61,082 nucleotides of DNA from an uncultured Flavobacteriales bacterium (lineage in GTDB: Bacteria; Bacteroidota; Bacteroidia; Flavobacteriales_D; Parvicellaceae). The notes beneath the pieces were generated by a model. That model was not told the DNA's origin, did not search any database, and worked only from the letters and a program-made list of their open reading frames with translations. Within the stretch, counting starts at the first letter, position 1, and each line of letters starts with the position of its first letter. Made by a program: the position numbers and the translations under genes. The stretch lies in the NCBI GenBank assembly GCA_938075455.1, contig CALJHN010000012.1:1-61082 (forward strand), read 5' to 3'. Of the stretch, positions 46,440 to 57,748 are shown piece by piece.

Positions 46440-47308
46440 AAGATGTTTAAAACTTGTTCTTTGATTTTTTCTAGTTCATCTTTCATTTCAACTACTATTT
46501 TTTGAATTGAAAGGTGGTTTGCTTTCGAACCAAGAGTATTGATTTCTCTTCCCATCTCTTGGGTAATAAATCCTAGTTTTTTTCCAGAATTCATTTCTCT
46601 AAGTGTTTCCATAAAATGGCTACAGTGTTCTTTTAATCTTACTTTTTCTTCTGTAAGGTCTAGTTTCTCAGCGTAATAGATAAGTTCTTGTTCCAATCTT
46701 TTTTCATCTATTTCGGATTTTAAATTTAGCTTCTTAATAGACCGCAACAACTTCTCTTTTACTTTGGGAAGTCTTTCCTTTTCGAATGGGTCTATTTTTG
46801 TAAGGTTATCTAGAATAGAATTCACATAATTTAAAAGCTCTTTTTGAAGTGAAGCTCCCTCTTTTTTGCGAAAACTATTAAGGTCGTCACAGGCTTCTTT
46901 TACAGCATTTATTAGGATTTCATTACTTTGTTTATCAACAGTTTCTTTTTGGTGTTGAATTACTTCAGGAAGCTTTAAAGCATAACCCATAAAATCTTCA
47001 TCATTCTGGTTGTCTAGTTCTGTAGATATATTCTTTAACTGTTTGTAATAATTTTTTAGTTGTTCCTTATTGATCGTGATTTTACTATTAGAATTTATTT
47101 TCTCATAATTAATAGCAAGTTCTATTTTCCCTCTTTTAAGTTCGTTTTTTATTAAAGACCTTAATGAAGAATCAATTTCTTTAAATACAGTTGGTATTTT
47201 TAGGGTTAGGTCTAAAAACTTACTATTTAGAGATCGTATTTCAATGTTTACATGAAGGTGACCAATGGTAACTTCTGACTTGCCATAACCAGTCATTGAA
47301 TGTGTCAT
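46436..47308 (-). CDS. yicC: YicC-family endoribonuclease
   Basis: 290 residues. The N-terminal HSMTGYGKSEV start and the RSLNSKFLDLTLKIP segment, plus a C-terminal KLGFITQEMGREINTLGSKAN motif, identify the YicC family. E. coli YicC is reported to be an endoribonuclease that affects small RNA turnover. It forms an operon with gmk (4-base overlap), the usual YicC neighbour, and nadD. It has its own TACTTTTG box between its start and the preceding transporter gene. Confidence 0.93.
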   Translation of the reverse strand: MTHSMTGYGKSEVTIGHLHVNIEIRSLNSKFLDLTLKIPTVFKEIDSSLRSLIKNELKRGKIELAINYEKINSNSKITINKEQLKNYYKQLKNISTELDNQNDEDFMGYALKLPEVIQHQKETVDKQSNEILINAVKEACDDLNSFRKKEGASLQKELLNYVNSILDNLTKIDPFEKERLPKVKEKLLRSIKKLNLKSEIDEKRLEQELIYYAEKLDLTEEKVRLKEHCSHFMETLREMNSGKKLGFITQEMGREINTLGSKANHLSIQKIVVEMKDELEKIKEQVLNIL

Positions 47309-47324
47309 AAAATCTTATTTATCC

Positions 47325-47332
47325 CAAAAGTA
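47325..47332 (-). promoter_or_regulatory. -7 element (TACTTTTG) for yicC-gmk-nadD
   Basis: On the minus strand TACTTTTG fits TAnnTTTG and ends 16 bases before the yicC ATG, inside the 25-base space after the DMT transporter gene. Confidence 0.4.
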
Positions 47333-47333
47333 A

Positions 47334-48221
47334 TCAATTGATTTTATTAGTATTTATACTTACTAAATAAACACCACCAAAAATCATAAGAGAACATAAC
47401 ACACTAACAAATTCTATATCTTCTTTTCCACTTAAAACAGCAATTATAGAGGTTAAAACAGGTTGTAGATAAATATATGCACTTACTACAGTTGGACTTA
47501 CGTATTTAATTCCATAAATATTAAATAGATAGCATAAATAAGTGGTGAATAAAATAACAAAACCTATTTTCATAATGATATTACTCCCCATATCCCAGTT
47601 AACTTCATCAATCTCATATATTCCAAATGGAATTACTCCAATTAGTCCAAATGTAAATACCCATTTTGCAACTGTAATGGGACTGTATTTACTCATTAAA
47701 GGTTTTACCAAAATTAGATAGAGGCCAAAACTAGTAGCATTTAAGAAAATTAAAAAATCCCCAGTTATGCCGCTATTTCCAGCTCCAGATTTATTTTGAA
47801 ATATTATTGTAATTGCTCCTACCAAACCAATTAATACACCAACAATCTTAGTAATTCGTAATTTCTCTTTTAAAATAATTACAGAAAGAACACTTACAAT
47901 AATTGGACTTGTCACCATAATAATTGACGCATGAATGGTAGATGTTAATTCTAGTCCATTAAAAAACATCAATTGATTTGCTGTTACTCCAAACAACCCG
48001 CAAAGTGCAAACTTAAGTAGGTCAGACTTAATTATCTTCTCATAAAAAAACAAAGAAGTTATCCAAAAAAGAAAAGTTGCGCCAATTCCTCTAAAAAGAA
48101 TAAAAGTAAATGGCGGAACATATCCTCCATTCATTACATCTTTGGCAAAACCATAGTTTATCGCATAAATTAAATTAGCTACTAAAATAGCAAGATGTGC
48201 AAAAAGTAGTTTTTTGTTCAA
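47334..48221 (-). CDS. EamA/DMT-superfamily transporter
   Basis: 295 residues from a TTG start (48219-48221); no ATG upstream stays in frame, and the residues from here match EamA N-termini. About ten hydrophobic helices form two EamA repeats, the second starting near GITGDFLIFLNATSFG. Such proteins export or take up amino acids, nucleotides or sugars; the substrate is not predictable. It is upstream of yicC on the same strand and divergent from the transsulfuration gene. Confidence 0.85.
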   Translation of the reverse strand: MNKKLLFAHLAILVANLIYAINYGFAKDVMNGGYVPPFTFILFRGIGATFLFWITSLFFYEKIIKSDLLKFALCGLFGVTANQLMFFNGLELTSTIHASIIMVTSPIIVSVLSVIILKEKLRITKIVGVLIGLVGAITIIFQNKSGAGNSGITGDFLIFLNATSFGLYLILVKPLMSKYSPITVAKWVFTFGLIGVIPFGIYEIDEVNWDMGSNIIMKIGFVILFTTYLCYLFNIYGIKYVSPTVVSAYIYLQPVLTSIIAVLSGKEDIEFVSVLCSLMIFGGVYLVSINTNKIN

Positions 48222-48241
48222 AGTATATAAAACATTTTTTT

Positions 48242-48268
48242 TTTGAATTTATTAAATAATTAGATTTG
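48242..48268 (+). promoter_or_regulatory. Possible promoter for the transsulfuration gene
   Basis: TTTG (48242-48245) and TAGATTTG (48261-48268), with a short 15-base spacing, precede the ATG by 23 bases. Confidence 0.4.
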
Positions 48269-48291
48269 TATTATCATCCTAAAATTTTAAA

Positions 48292-49434
48292 ATGAAATTC
48301 AATACTAAAGTAATTCATGCAGGTGTTCACCCAGACGCCTCGACTGGAGCAATTATGACTCCAATTTATCAAACTTCTACCTATGTTCAAGATGAAATTG
48401 GTGTTCATAAAGGTTTTGAATATTCTAGAACAGGCAATCCAACTAGACAAGCATTAGAAAATAATTTAGCAGCCATAGAAGGAGGGAAATATGGTGCTTG
48501 TTTTGGAAGTGGTCTTGCGGCAATTGACGCTATTGTGAAAATGTTAAACCCTGGAGATGAAGTAATTTCTACGAACGATCTTTATGGTGGTTCTTACAGG
48601 ATTTTCACTACTATTTTTGAAAAGTATGGCATTAAATTTCATTTTGTTAATATGTTGGATATACAAAACATAGAAGAAAAAATTAATGATAAGACCAAGC
48701 TTATATGGACAGAAACCCCAACTAATCCGATGCTGAATATTATTGATATTAAGAAAGTTTGTGATTTGGCCCATGAAAATAATATTATGGTAGGTGTGGA
48801 CAATACTTTTGCAACTCCTTATCTACAGAATCCATTAGCGCTTGGAGCAGATGTGGTAATGCATTCTGTTACAAAATATTTAGGAGGACATTCGGATGTT
48901 ATTATGGGAGCTTTGGTTACAAATGATGATAAAATTGCAGAGGAAATTTACAGAATTCAAAACTCTAGCGGTGCTGTTTGTGGACCTATGGATTCCTTTT
49001 TAGTTCTAAGAGGAATTAAAACTCTTCATCTCAGAATGCAAAGACACTGTGAAAATGGTGAAAAAATTGCTCACTTTTTAAATAATCATCCGCTTATAGA
49101 TACTGTTTACTGGCCAGGGTTAAAGTCTCATTCTAATCATGAAGTAGCTAAAAGTCAAATGAAAGACTTTGGGGGAATGATATCATTCAATTTAGTTGGA
49201 GATGATTTAGAGATGGCAAAGAGAGTAGTAAGCAAAACAGAATTGTTTACATTAGCAGAATCTTTGGGAGGTGTAGAGTCGCTAATTGGTCATCCTTCAA
49301 CAATGACCCATGCATCAATTCCAAGAGAAGAAAGAATGAAGTCTGGTGTTGTTGACTCACTCATAAGGTTAAGTGTTGGAATTGAAGATATTGAAGATTT
49401 AATAAGTGATTTAAAAAATGCTCTGATGGTTTAA
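48292..49434 (+). CDS. metB: Cystathionine gamma-synthase / transsulfuration PLP enzyme
   Basis: 380 residues, a PLP-dependent Cys/Met metabolism enzyme. FEYSRTGNPTRQALE (about residues 42-56) and the Lys in DVVMHSVTKYLGGHSDVIMG (PLP Schiff base) are clear, as is SLGGVESLIGHPSTMTHA. Members of this group make cystathionine from homoserine esters or cleave it (gamma-lyase), and sequence alone cannot fully decide. MetF near 37.7 kb is consistent with methionine synthesis. The protease gene follows after 9 bases. Confidence 0.85.
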   Translation: MKFNTKVIHAGVHPDASTGAIMTPIYQTSTYVQDEIGVHKGFEYSRTGNPTRQALENNLAAIEGGKYGACFGSGLAAIDAIVKMLNPGDEVISTNDLYGGSYRIFTTIFEKYGIKFHFVNMLDIQNIEEKINDKTKLIWTETPTNPMLNIIDIKKVCDLAHENNIMVGVDNTFATPYLQNPLALGADVVMHSVTKYLGGHSDVIMGALVTNDDKIAEEIYRIQNSSGAVCGPMDSFLVLRGIKTLHLRMQRHCENGEKIAHFLNNHPLIDTVYWPGLKSHSNHEVAKSQMKDFGGMISFNLVGDDLEMAKRVVSKTELFTLAESLGGVESLIGHPSTMTHASIPREERMKSGVVDSLIRLSVGIEDIEDLISDLKNALMV

Positions 49435-49443
49435 AATTTTATA

Positions 49444-51606
49444 ATGAAAAAATTTTTATTAAGTATATTTTCTTTAATTCAGATTGCACTTTTTTCTCAA
49501 TATTTAGACTTTAAAATTATCGATCCTGCCAATTGCAGAGCTGGTGAAAATGTAGAATATTGTAAAACTCATAAATTAATGAATAAGCTTAAAAAAGACT
49601 CGGGAGCTTATCGAAAATATTTACAAGAACAAATTGAATTAAAGAAAATAGAAAATCAAATTTCTAACAATACTAGAAACAGAACAGTTTATAAAATTCC
49701 TCTGGTTTTTCATGTCTTACATAATGGTGGATTAGAAAATATTTCTCGTCAGCAGATTGAAGATGCAGTAGTAATTTTAAACAGAGATTTTAGACGTCAA
49801 AATGCAGATGCCAATACTGTTCAATCTACTTTTTCAGGAATGCCTGCAGATATTGAAATTGAATTTGAACTAGCTACCAAAGCTCCAAATGGTCAATGTT
49901 TTAGTGGCATTACTAGAACTTTAAGTCCTTTGACCAATAGTGGAGCAAATGGAGCAAATCAAGTTTCAGCTATTATTGCTGGAAATGATGTTTACAATTC
50001 CACATGGCCAGGAAATAAGTATTTAAATATTTTTGTGGTAAATGATGCTGACGGTGCTGCAGGATATACAACCAATCCAAGTAATAATCCTTTGTTCGGT
50101 GCAAATATGAGAAATGGAATTTGGATTCTTCACGATTATGTTGGTTCAATTGGTACTTCGGACACTTATTCAAGTAGAGCGTTAACTCACGAAGTAGGAC
50201 ATTGGTTAAATTTAGAACATCTTTGGGGACCGAATAATAATCCAGGGAATAGCTCAAGTTGTTCTTCAGATGATTTTGTTGACGATACACCTAGATGCAT
50301 AGGTGTAACTTCTTGTAATCTAAGTTCTAATTCTTGCTCCAACGATATTATTGATGGTTATTGGACATCTGATGTAGTTGACAATGTTGAAAATTTTATG
50401 GAATACTCATCTTGTAACAAGATGTTTACTAATGGTCAAAAAAATAGAATGAGAGCTGCAATGGTTAGTAGTATTGGTGGGAGAAATAATATTTGGACCA
50501 CCAATAACCATAATGCTACTGGATTAAACTCCACCCCTTCACTTTGTGCGGTTGATATTAGAGTCGAAAGAGATATAGTTTGTGGAGGTGATAACATTCA
50601 ATTTTTTGATGAATCTTACAACAATATAACTTCATGGAATTGGACTTTTCCTAATGGTTCCCCTAGTTCCTCAACACAACAAAATCCTATCATTTCTTAT
50701 TTTGGTTCTGGTTCATTTGATGTTACTCTTGAAGTAACAGATGCAATTGGAAATACAATGACTCAAGTTTTTCCAAACTTTATTTCAGTAATTGGAAATC
50801 CAGGGTATACACCACCAATTTACGAAGGATTTGAGACTATATCTTCTATACCAAATAACGATTGGACAGTTTCTAACCCTGATGGCCCAGGATTTCAAAT
50901 AGTTTCAACTGCATTTCATACTGGAAGTCAAAGTGTCAAACTAGATAATTCTCAAGGTACTAATGGTTCTATAGATGAATTAATAAGCAATACTATTGAC
51001 TTGTCAAATAGTGCTGCAGCTAGTATATCATTTAAATATGCTTTTGCAAAGCGAAATAGCGGAAATACAGACTATCTTCAAGTTTATGCTAGTAAAGATT
51101 GTGGAGAGACGTGGTTTATGAGAAAAAATATTTCATCTTCTGTAATTTCTACTATGCCTAATACAAATTCAACTTTTGCTCCTACTGGATCAGATTGGAA
51201 AACTATTACAATTAACCCAAGTTCATTCACTAATTATTTGGTCAGTAACTTTAGGTTTAAATTTAAGTTTATAAATGGTGGAGGAAACGATTTTTTTATA
51301 GATAATATAAATTTATCTGGTGCTGTTTCAATTGATGAAACTAAATTAAACCAAGTATTTAGAATATACCCTAATCCAGTTATAGATGACATAAATATCT
51401 CATTTTATTCAATTTCAAAGTTGACAAATCCTGTATTAGAACTTTATGATGCAATGGGAAGATTAGTTAATTCTAAGAAACTTAATAATCTTGTAAGTGG
51501 AGCTAACGAGATTCAACTGCCTTCTTCAAATTTAGATGCTGGATGGTATCTTATTGTAGTAAAATCCCAAGAAAAAATAATTACTAATAGATTTCTAAAA
51601 AAATAA
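49444..51606 (+). CDS. Secreted M43-type zinc metalloprotease with T9SS sorting domain
   Basis: 720 residues: signal peptide 1-18 (cleavage after LFSQ); propeptide/N-terminal region to about 80; catalytic domain about 80-345 with the HExxHxxxxxH zinc motif (His249, Glu250, His253, His259) and a Met-turn-like MEYSSCNKMF. A PKD-like domain (about 370-440) and a beta-sandwich segment (about 460-630) precede a T9SS C-terminal domain (about 640-720) beginning RIYPNPVIDDINISF. It fits the M43 (pappalysin-like, cytophagalysin) family, secreted to digest external protein. It follows the transsulfuration gene by 9 bases and is followed by a lipoprotein gene by 4. Confidence 0.9.
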   Translation: MKKFLLSIFSLIQIALFSQYLDFKIIDPANCRAGENVEYCKTHKLMNKLKKDSGAYRKYLQEQIELKKIENQISNNTRNRTVYKIPLVFHVLHNGGLENISRQQIEDAVVILNRDFRRQNADANTVQSTFSGMPADIEIEFELATKAPNGQCFSGITRTLSPLTNSGANGANQVSAIIAGNDVYNSTWPGNKYLNIFVVNDADGAAGYTTNPSNNPLFGANMRNGIWILHDYVGSIGTSDTYSSRALTHEVGHWLNLEHLWGPNNNPGNSSSCSSDDFVDDTPRCIGVTSCNLSSNSCSNDIIDGYWTSDVVDNVENFMEYSSCNKMFTNGQKNRMRAAMVSSIGGRNNIWTTNNHNATGLNSTPSLCAVDIRVERDIVCGGDNIQFFDESYNNITSWNWTFPNGSPSSSTQQNPIISYFGSGSFDVTLEVTDAIGNTMTQVFPNFISVIGNPGYTPPIYEGFETISSIPNNDWTVSNPDGPGFQIVSTAFHTGSQSVKLDNSQGTNGSIDELISNTIDLSNSAAASISFKYAFAKRNSGNTDYLQVYASKDCGETWFMRKNISSSVISTMPNTNSTFAPTGSDWKTITINPSSFTNYLVSNFRFKFKFINGGGNDFFIDNINLSGAVSIDETKLNQVFRIYPNPVIDDINISFYSISKLTNPVLELYDAMGRLVNSKKLNNLVSGANEIQLPSSNLDAGWYLIVVKSQEKIITNRFLKK

Positions 51607-51610
51607 TAAA

Positions 51611-52720
51611 ATGAAGAACTTATTTTGGACCATCACTTTAATAGTTGGTTTGTTTTCTTCTTGCGAGACAGACTTTGAGCTCAATGCTCCCTATAAGACT
51701 ATTCCAGTAGTATATGGACTTTTAGATCAGTCGTTAGACACACAATTTGTTAAAATTAATAAATCCTATCTGGCAAATGAAAATAACGCAAATTTTACAA
51801 CTATTAACGATTGTACCCAGTTTGAATATGTTGTTGCTGTTTTAGAAAAGTATAGTCAAAATAATGTTTTTCTAGGTTCTGACACTTTAAAAGAGATGAT
51901 GGTTGGGAATTTACAGCCTGGAATTTTTTATGAAGACTCACAGAAAATCTATTTCTTAGAAACTCCCTCTAACTCTTTTGTAGATGAGTACACTTACAAG
52001 TTAAATGTCAATGTTCCTGATAAAAATTTGAATTTTAGTGCTCAGACAGATTTAGTTAATGGAACTGGTTTGATATTTGATTTTTTATCTAAAATCACTT
52101 TACAACTCAATGGGTTTCGTTGCGCAGATAATGATTTAGCTACAACAGATGAGTATTTCGACCCTAGGCTAGACTGGAAAACAACTCTAAATGGGAAAAG
52201 ATACGAATTGGTTCTACGTTTTGCTTATGTAGAACATTTTGTTAACGGCGACACCATTCAAAAATTTATAGATTGGGATTTAGGGGATCAAACCAGTGTT
52301 AATACAGATGGAGGAGAAAATATGTTTAAAGTAATTTCTGGAAGTAGTTTCTTTGAAATGGTTCAAGTTAGGTTATCTTCTTATGACTTAGAAGATCAAG
52401 TTGAAAAAAGAACTTTTAATAGTAAAGCTATAGAATTTATTCTCACGGCTGGAAATGAAGACTTAAACACTTACATGCAAATAAATGAACCTGTTACAAG
52501 TATTGTTACAGAAAGACCTATTTTCACTAATGTTGAAAATGGAATAGGATTGTTTGGTAGTAAATTTAGTAGATCTTTAAAGTCTTTTATGTCGAACGGT
52601 ACTATTTTAGAATTGTGTAGAGGTCAAATAACAAGTGAATTTAAGTTTTGTTGTGACTCTGCAGAACAAGTTATAGCTATTTCAAATCTTAGTGGTGGCG
52701 AACTAGTAGGTTGTAATTAA
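51611..52720 (+). CDS. Hypothetical lipoprotein beside the M43 protease
   Basis: 369 residues. The signal peptide ends at a lipobox with Cys18 (GLFSSC). The mature part starts ETDFELNAPYKTIPVVYG and continues with many predicted beta strands. It resembles the DUF4249-like Bacteroidota lipoproteins in its opening, which I cannot confirm. The 4-base spacing suggests cotranscription with the metalloprotease; it may help that enzyme at the surface, but that is only inference. It ends 1 base before the convergent ribF. Confidence 0.6.
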   Translation: MKNLFWTITLIVGLFSSCETDFELNAPYKTIPVVYGLLDQSLDTQFVKINKSYLANENNANFTTINDCTQFEYVVAVLEKYSQNNVFLGSDTLKEMMVGNLQPGIFYEDSQKIYFLETPSNSFVDEYTYKLNVNVPDKNLNFSAQTDLVNGTGLIFDFLSKITLQLNGFRCADNDLATTDEYFDPRLDWKTTLNGKRYELVLRFAYVEHFVNGDTIQKFIDWDLGDQTSVNTDGGENMFKVISGSSFFEMVQVRLSSYDLEDQVEKRTFNSKAIEFILTAGNEDLNTYMQINEPVTSIVTERPIFTNVENGIGLFGSKFSRSLKSFMSNGTILELCRGQITSEFKFCCDSAEQVIAISNLSGGELVGCN

Positions 52721-52721
52721 G

Positions 52722-53660
52722 TCAAAAGCTTCTAAGAATTTTTTTAGCTTTTACATTATCTTTTAAAATTTGACTTTTTAGGTCTTGTAAGGAGTTGAAT
52801 TTTACTTCGTCTCTTATTCTTCCAATTACCTTAGTTCTTAAATGTTGGCCGTATATATCTTTTTGATAATCAAAAAGATGTATTTCTATTGTTCTTTTCT
52901 GACCTTCATCTACAGTAGGTTTATAGCCAATATTCATTATGCCTTTATATTTAGCATTTTTAATTTGACAAACAACAGCATAAACTCCATCTAAAGGAAT
53001 TATTTTTTCGATATTATTTAGCTTAATATTTGCAGTTGGAGTACCAATTGTTTTGCCAATCCCATTTCCATGTACAACTTCACCGGAAAATTCGTAAAAA
53101 TGTCCACAATAATCATTTACCAAATGAATGTTTCCATTTTCAATTGCATTTCTAACTTTTGTTGAGCTAACTTTTATTTCTTCAATTTCATGTGCTTTTA
53201 TTTCTTCTAGATAAAAAGGGTTTGATTTTTCATGCTTTTTAAGTAAGTCAATATTTCCTTCTCTGTCATTTCCAAAATGATGATCATACCCTATTACTAA
53301 AGTATGAGTATCCAGTTTTTTAACTAATAACTCATCTACATATCTTTTGGCAGTAAATTTTGAAAACTCTATTGTGAATGGATAAATAACTAAATGGTCT
53401 AATCCAAGACTTTCTAAAATATTTATTTTTTCATTAATTGTATGGATTAATTTCAACCCTTGATCATTTAGAAGAACTTTTCTTGGATGTGGGTCAAAAG
53501 TCAAAAGGACGGTTTCTCCATTATTTTTTTTTGCAATTTTTTGAAGTCTATGAATTATTTTTTGGTGTCCAAAGTGAACGCCGTCAAAAGTACCAACTGT
53601 AACAATTGGATTTTTAATATTCTTGTATGATTCAAAGCCGTAGTGAACTTGCATCCTCAT
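52722..53660 (-). CDS. ribF: Bifunctional riboflavin kinase / FAD synthetase
   Basis: 312 residues (or 310 from the second ATG at 53654). The N-terminal adenylyltransferase domain carries VGTFDGVHFGHQKII and LTFDPHPRKVL. The C-terminal riboflavin kinase domain (about 185-310) has GNGIGKTIGTPTANI and a GVYAV strand. It makes FMN and FAD, needed by the many flavoproteins here (SdhA, Etf, amine oxidase, Dus). It is divergent from atpD. Confidence 0.95.
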   Translation of the reverse strand: MRMQVHYGFESYKNIKNPIVTVGTFDGVHFGHQKIIHRLQKIAKKNNGETVLLTFDPHPRKVLLNDQGLKLIHTINEKINILESLGLDHLVIYPFTIEFSKFTAKRYVDELLVKKLDTHTLVIGYDHHFGNDREGNIDLLKKHEKSNPFYLEEIKAHEIEEIKVSSTKVRNAIENGNIHLVNDYCGHFYEFSGEVVHGNGIGKTIGTPTANIKLNNIEKIIPLDGVYAVVCQIKNAKYKGIMNIGYKPTVDEGQKRTIEIHLFDYQKDIYGQHLRTKVIGRIRDEVKFNSLQDLKSQILKDNVKAKKILRSF

Positions 53661-53713
53661 TTTTTCAGCGAATTTACATTTTAATAATTAATCTCAGTGG
53701 CCTGTTAATTTTA

Positions 53714-53750
53714 ACTTGAAATAATATGTTATATTTTATTAACATTGGAC

Positions 53751-53762
<12 letters not shown>
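53714..53762. repeat. 14-base direct repeat before atpD
   Basis: ACTTGAAATAATAT occurs at 53714-53727 and again at 53749-53762, 35 bases apart. The second copy holds the TTG used as the likely -33 element of atpD. Confidence 0.6.
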
Positions 53763-55310
<1,548 letters not shown>

Positions 55311-55319
55311 AAATTCATT

Positions 55320-55553
55320 ATGGATGTTCAAATAATTACGCCTGATAAATCTCTTTATGATGGCAAGGCAGATTTAGTTAATGTTCCTGGCACTACTGGT
55401 TCTATAGGTATTTTAAATAATCATGCTCCTTTGGTTTCTTCTCTTACTAAAGGCGAAGTAAGAATTGTTCTTAATAATAAAGAAGAATTATTTAATATTG
55501 ATGGAGGAGTTGTTGAAGTCATGAAAAATAAGGTCGTTGTTTTAGCGTCTTAA
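55320..55553 (+). CDS. atpC: F1 ATP synthase epsilon subunit, short form
   Basis: 77 residues, only the N-terminal beta-sandwich (DVQIITPDKSLYDGKADLVN, then GTTGSIGILNNHAPLVSSL). The C-terminal two-helix inhibitory domain of E. coli epsilon (139 residues) is missing, as in other Bacteroidota, so ATPase inhibition by that route is unlikely. It lies 9 bases after atpD and ends 1 base from the convergent rnhB. Confidence 0.93.
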   Translation: MDVQIITPDKSLYDGKADLVNVPGTTGSIGILNNHAPLVSSLTKGEVRIVLNNKEELFNIDGGVVEVMKNKVVVLAS

Positions 55554-55554
55554 T

Positions 55555-56130
55555 TTAAGTTAATTTGAAACTTTTTCTATGGTGTTTTGTAATGCCAAAC
55601 TCAGAAATAGCATTCTTATGTTTTTTAGTAGGATAACCTTTATTTTGGTTCCACATATATTCTGGATAAATTTCTGAAAGTCTTTTCATTATTTCATCTC
55701 TTTTTGTTTTTGCAATTATCGATGCAGCAGCAATATTCAAATACTTTCCATCTCCTTTTATAATACAGGTGTGATCTATTTTTGGATATGGGTTGAACTT
55801 ATTTCCGTCAATTGCTAAATGGCTGGGTTTAATAGCTAGTTTTTTTATTGCAAGGTGCATTGCAAGAAGAGAAGCTTGAAGAATATTTATTTTTTCAATT
55901 TTTCTTTCCTCTACAATGCCAATTCCAATTGCGACAGCATTTTTTTCAATATCAATTCTTAATTCGTTTCTATTTTTTTCTGAAATCTTTTTTGAATCAT
56001 TAAGCTCTATATTTTTATAGCCTCTAGGAAGAATAACTGCAGCAGCTACTACGGGTCCTGCTAGGCATCCTCTACCAGCTTCATCACAGCCAGCTTCAGT
56101 AAAAGAAGTTAGAAAAGGTTTTAATTTCAA
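55555..56130 (-). CDS. rnhB: Ribonuclease HII
   Basis: 191 residues. It cuts RNA in RNA-DNA hybrids and single ribonucleotides in DNA. AGCDEAGRGCLAGPVVAAA holds catalytic Asp16 and Glu17, and LAIDGN carries the next acidic ligand. The AASIIAKTKRDEIM motif is also conserved. Its start overlaps the glyS stop by 4 bases. Confidence 0.96.
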   Translation of the reverse strand: MKLKPFLTSFTEAGCDEAGRGCLAGPVVAAAVILPRGYKNIELNDSKKISEKNRNELRIDIEKNAVAIGIGIVEERKIEKINILQASLLAMHLAIKKLAIKPSHLAIDGNKFNPYPKIDHTCIIKGDGKYLNIAAASIIAKTKRDEIMKRLSEIYPEYMWNQNKGYPTKKHKNAISEFGITKHHRKSFKLT

Positions 56131-57653
56131 AATAGCAGATTCATATTTACTTTAGAATCTATAAAATTAGATAATTCACTTATTTTTATTCTTTCTTGAT
56201 TCATAGAGTCTCTTTCTCTAACCGTCACAGAATTGTCTTCTATGGATTCATAGTCAACGGTAATGCAAAAAGGGGTTCCTAGAGCATCGTTTCTTCTATA
56301 CCTTTTTCCAATAGAATCTTTTTCGTCGTAAGCACAGTTACAAATAGATTTTAGATTGTTAAATATTTCTTTAGCTTTTTCTGAAAGACCATCTTTTTTT
56401 ACAAGTGGAAGAACTGCAGCTTTGTTAGGTGCTAAGCTGAAAGGCAGGGCAAGTACTGTTCGAGAAGTTCCATCTTCAAGCGTTTCTTCTTTTAAACTGT
56501 AAGAAATTAGAGCTAAGAACATTCTATCCAGACCAATAGATGTTTCAACCACATATGGAATATAACTTTCGTTTTTTTCAGGATCAAAATATCTAATTTT
56601 TTTCTTAGATAATTCTTCGTGTTGTTTTAAATCAAAATTTGTTCTTGAATGAATCCCCTCTATTTCTTTAAATCCAAAAGGAAATTTAAATTCAATATCG
56701 CATGCTGCATCAGCGTAATGGGCAAGTTTTACATGGTCATGAAATCTTAAATAATCTTCTGGAATACCTAGAGATTTATGCCACTTCATTCTAGTTTCTT
56801 TCCAATGTTCGTACCACTTTTGTTGAGTTCCTGGTTTGATGAAAAATTGCATTTCCATTTGTTCAAACTCTCTCATTCTAAAAATAAATTGTCTTGCAAT
56901 AATTTCGTTTCTAAAAGCTTTACCAATTTGGGCGATACCAAAAGGTATTTTCTTTCTACCAGTTTTCTGAACATTTAGATAGTTGACAAATATTCCCTGA
57001 GCAGTTTCCGGTCTAAGAAAAATACTTGTTGATTCACCTGAAACAGATCCTAAGTCGGTTTTAAACATTAGGTTAAATTGTCTAACATTGGTCCAATTTT
57101 TAGACCCGCTTACAGGGCATGTTATCTCCAGTTCTATAATAAGATCATAAATGGCAGACAAATCCTCACTATTAAAAGCTTTATCCATTTTGATTTTAAT
57201 GTCGTTTTTATCTCTTTCTCTTCTTAAGACATTTGGATTGGTTTCTCTAAATGTTTTCTCGTTAAAATCTTTTCCAAATCTTTTTTTAGCTTTTTTTATT
57301 TCTTTTTCTATTTTCCCTTCAATTTTAAGAATATAATCTTCAATAAGAATATCGGCTCTGTATCTTTTTTTAGAATCCTTGTTGTCAATTAGTGGATCAT
57401 TAAAAGCATCAATATGTCCAGAGGCTTTCCATGTATTTGGATGCATAAAAATGGCAGCATCAATTCCAACAATGTTTTCATGCATTTGAACCATAGAACG
57501 CCACCAGAATTTTTTAATATTGTTTTTAAGCTCTACACCATTTTGTCCGTAATCATAAGTTGCACTTAGCCCATCGTAAATCTCACTACTCGGAAATATG
57601 AATCCAAATTCTTTAGAGTGGCTAATTATTTTTTTGAAATGTTCTTCTGTCAT
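56127..57653 (-). CDS. glyS: Glycyl-tRNA synthetase (alpha2 class II type)
   Basis: 508 residues of the dimeric, eukaryote/archaea-like GlyRS. SGHIDAFNDPL (motif 1 region), RPETAQGIFVNY, FRNEI (motif 2) and GLDRMFLA (motif 3) are clear; the C-terminal anticodon domain includes YRRNDALGTPFCITVDYES. It charges tRNA-Gly. It is the first gene of the glyS-rnhB pair, overlapping rnhB by 4 bases. Confidence 0.97.
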   Translation of the reverse strand: MTEEHFKKIISHSKEFGFIFPSSEIYDGLSATYDYGQNGVELKNNIKKFWWRSMVQMHENIVGIDAAIFMHPNTWKASGHIDAFNDPLIDNKDSKKRYRADILIEDYILKIEGKIEKEIKKAKKRFGKDFNEKTFRETNPNVLRRERDKNDIKIKMDKAFNSEDLSAIYDLIIELEITCPVSGSKNWTNVRQFNLMFKTDLGSVSGESTSIFLRPETAQGIFVNYLNVQKTGRKKIPFGIAQIGKAFRNEIIARQFIFRMREFEQMEMQFFIKPGTQQKWYEHWKETRMKWHKSLGIPEDYLRFHDHVKLAHYADAACDIEFKFPFGFKEIEGIHSRTNFDLKQHEELSKKKIRYFDPEKNESYIPYVVETSIGLDRMFLALISYSLKEETLEDGTSRTVLALPFSLAPNKAAVLPLVKKDGLSEKAKEIFNNLKSICNCAYDEKDSIGKRYRRNDALGTPFCITVDYESIEDNSVTVRERDSMNQERIKISELSNFIDSKVNMNLLF

Positions 57654-57681
57654 CTTCTTTCTTAATTTGTTGGAGTTATCA

Positions 57682-57689
57682 CAAAAATA
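57682..57689 (-). promoter_or_regulatory. Possible -7 element (TATTTTTG) for glyS
   Basis: On the minus strand TATTTTTG fits TAnnTTTG and ends 28 bases before the glyS start. Confidence 0.35.
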
Positions 57690-57748
57690 GAACTTCCGGT
57701 GAAAGGGTTATATTTAAATTTTAAAAATTATAAAGTTTTATATTTAAT

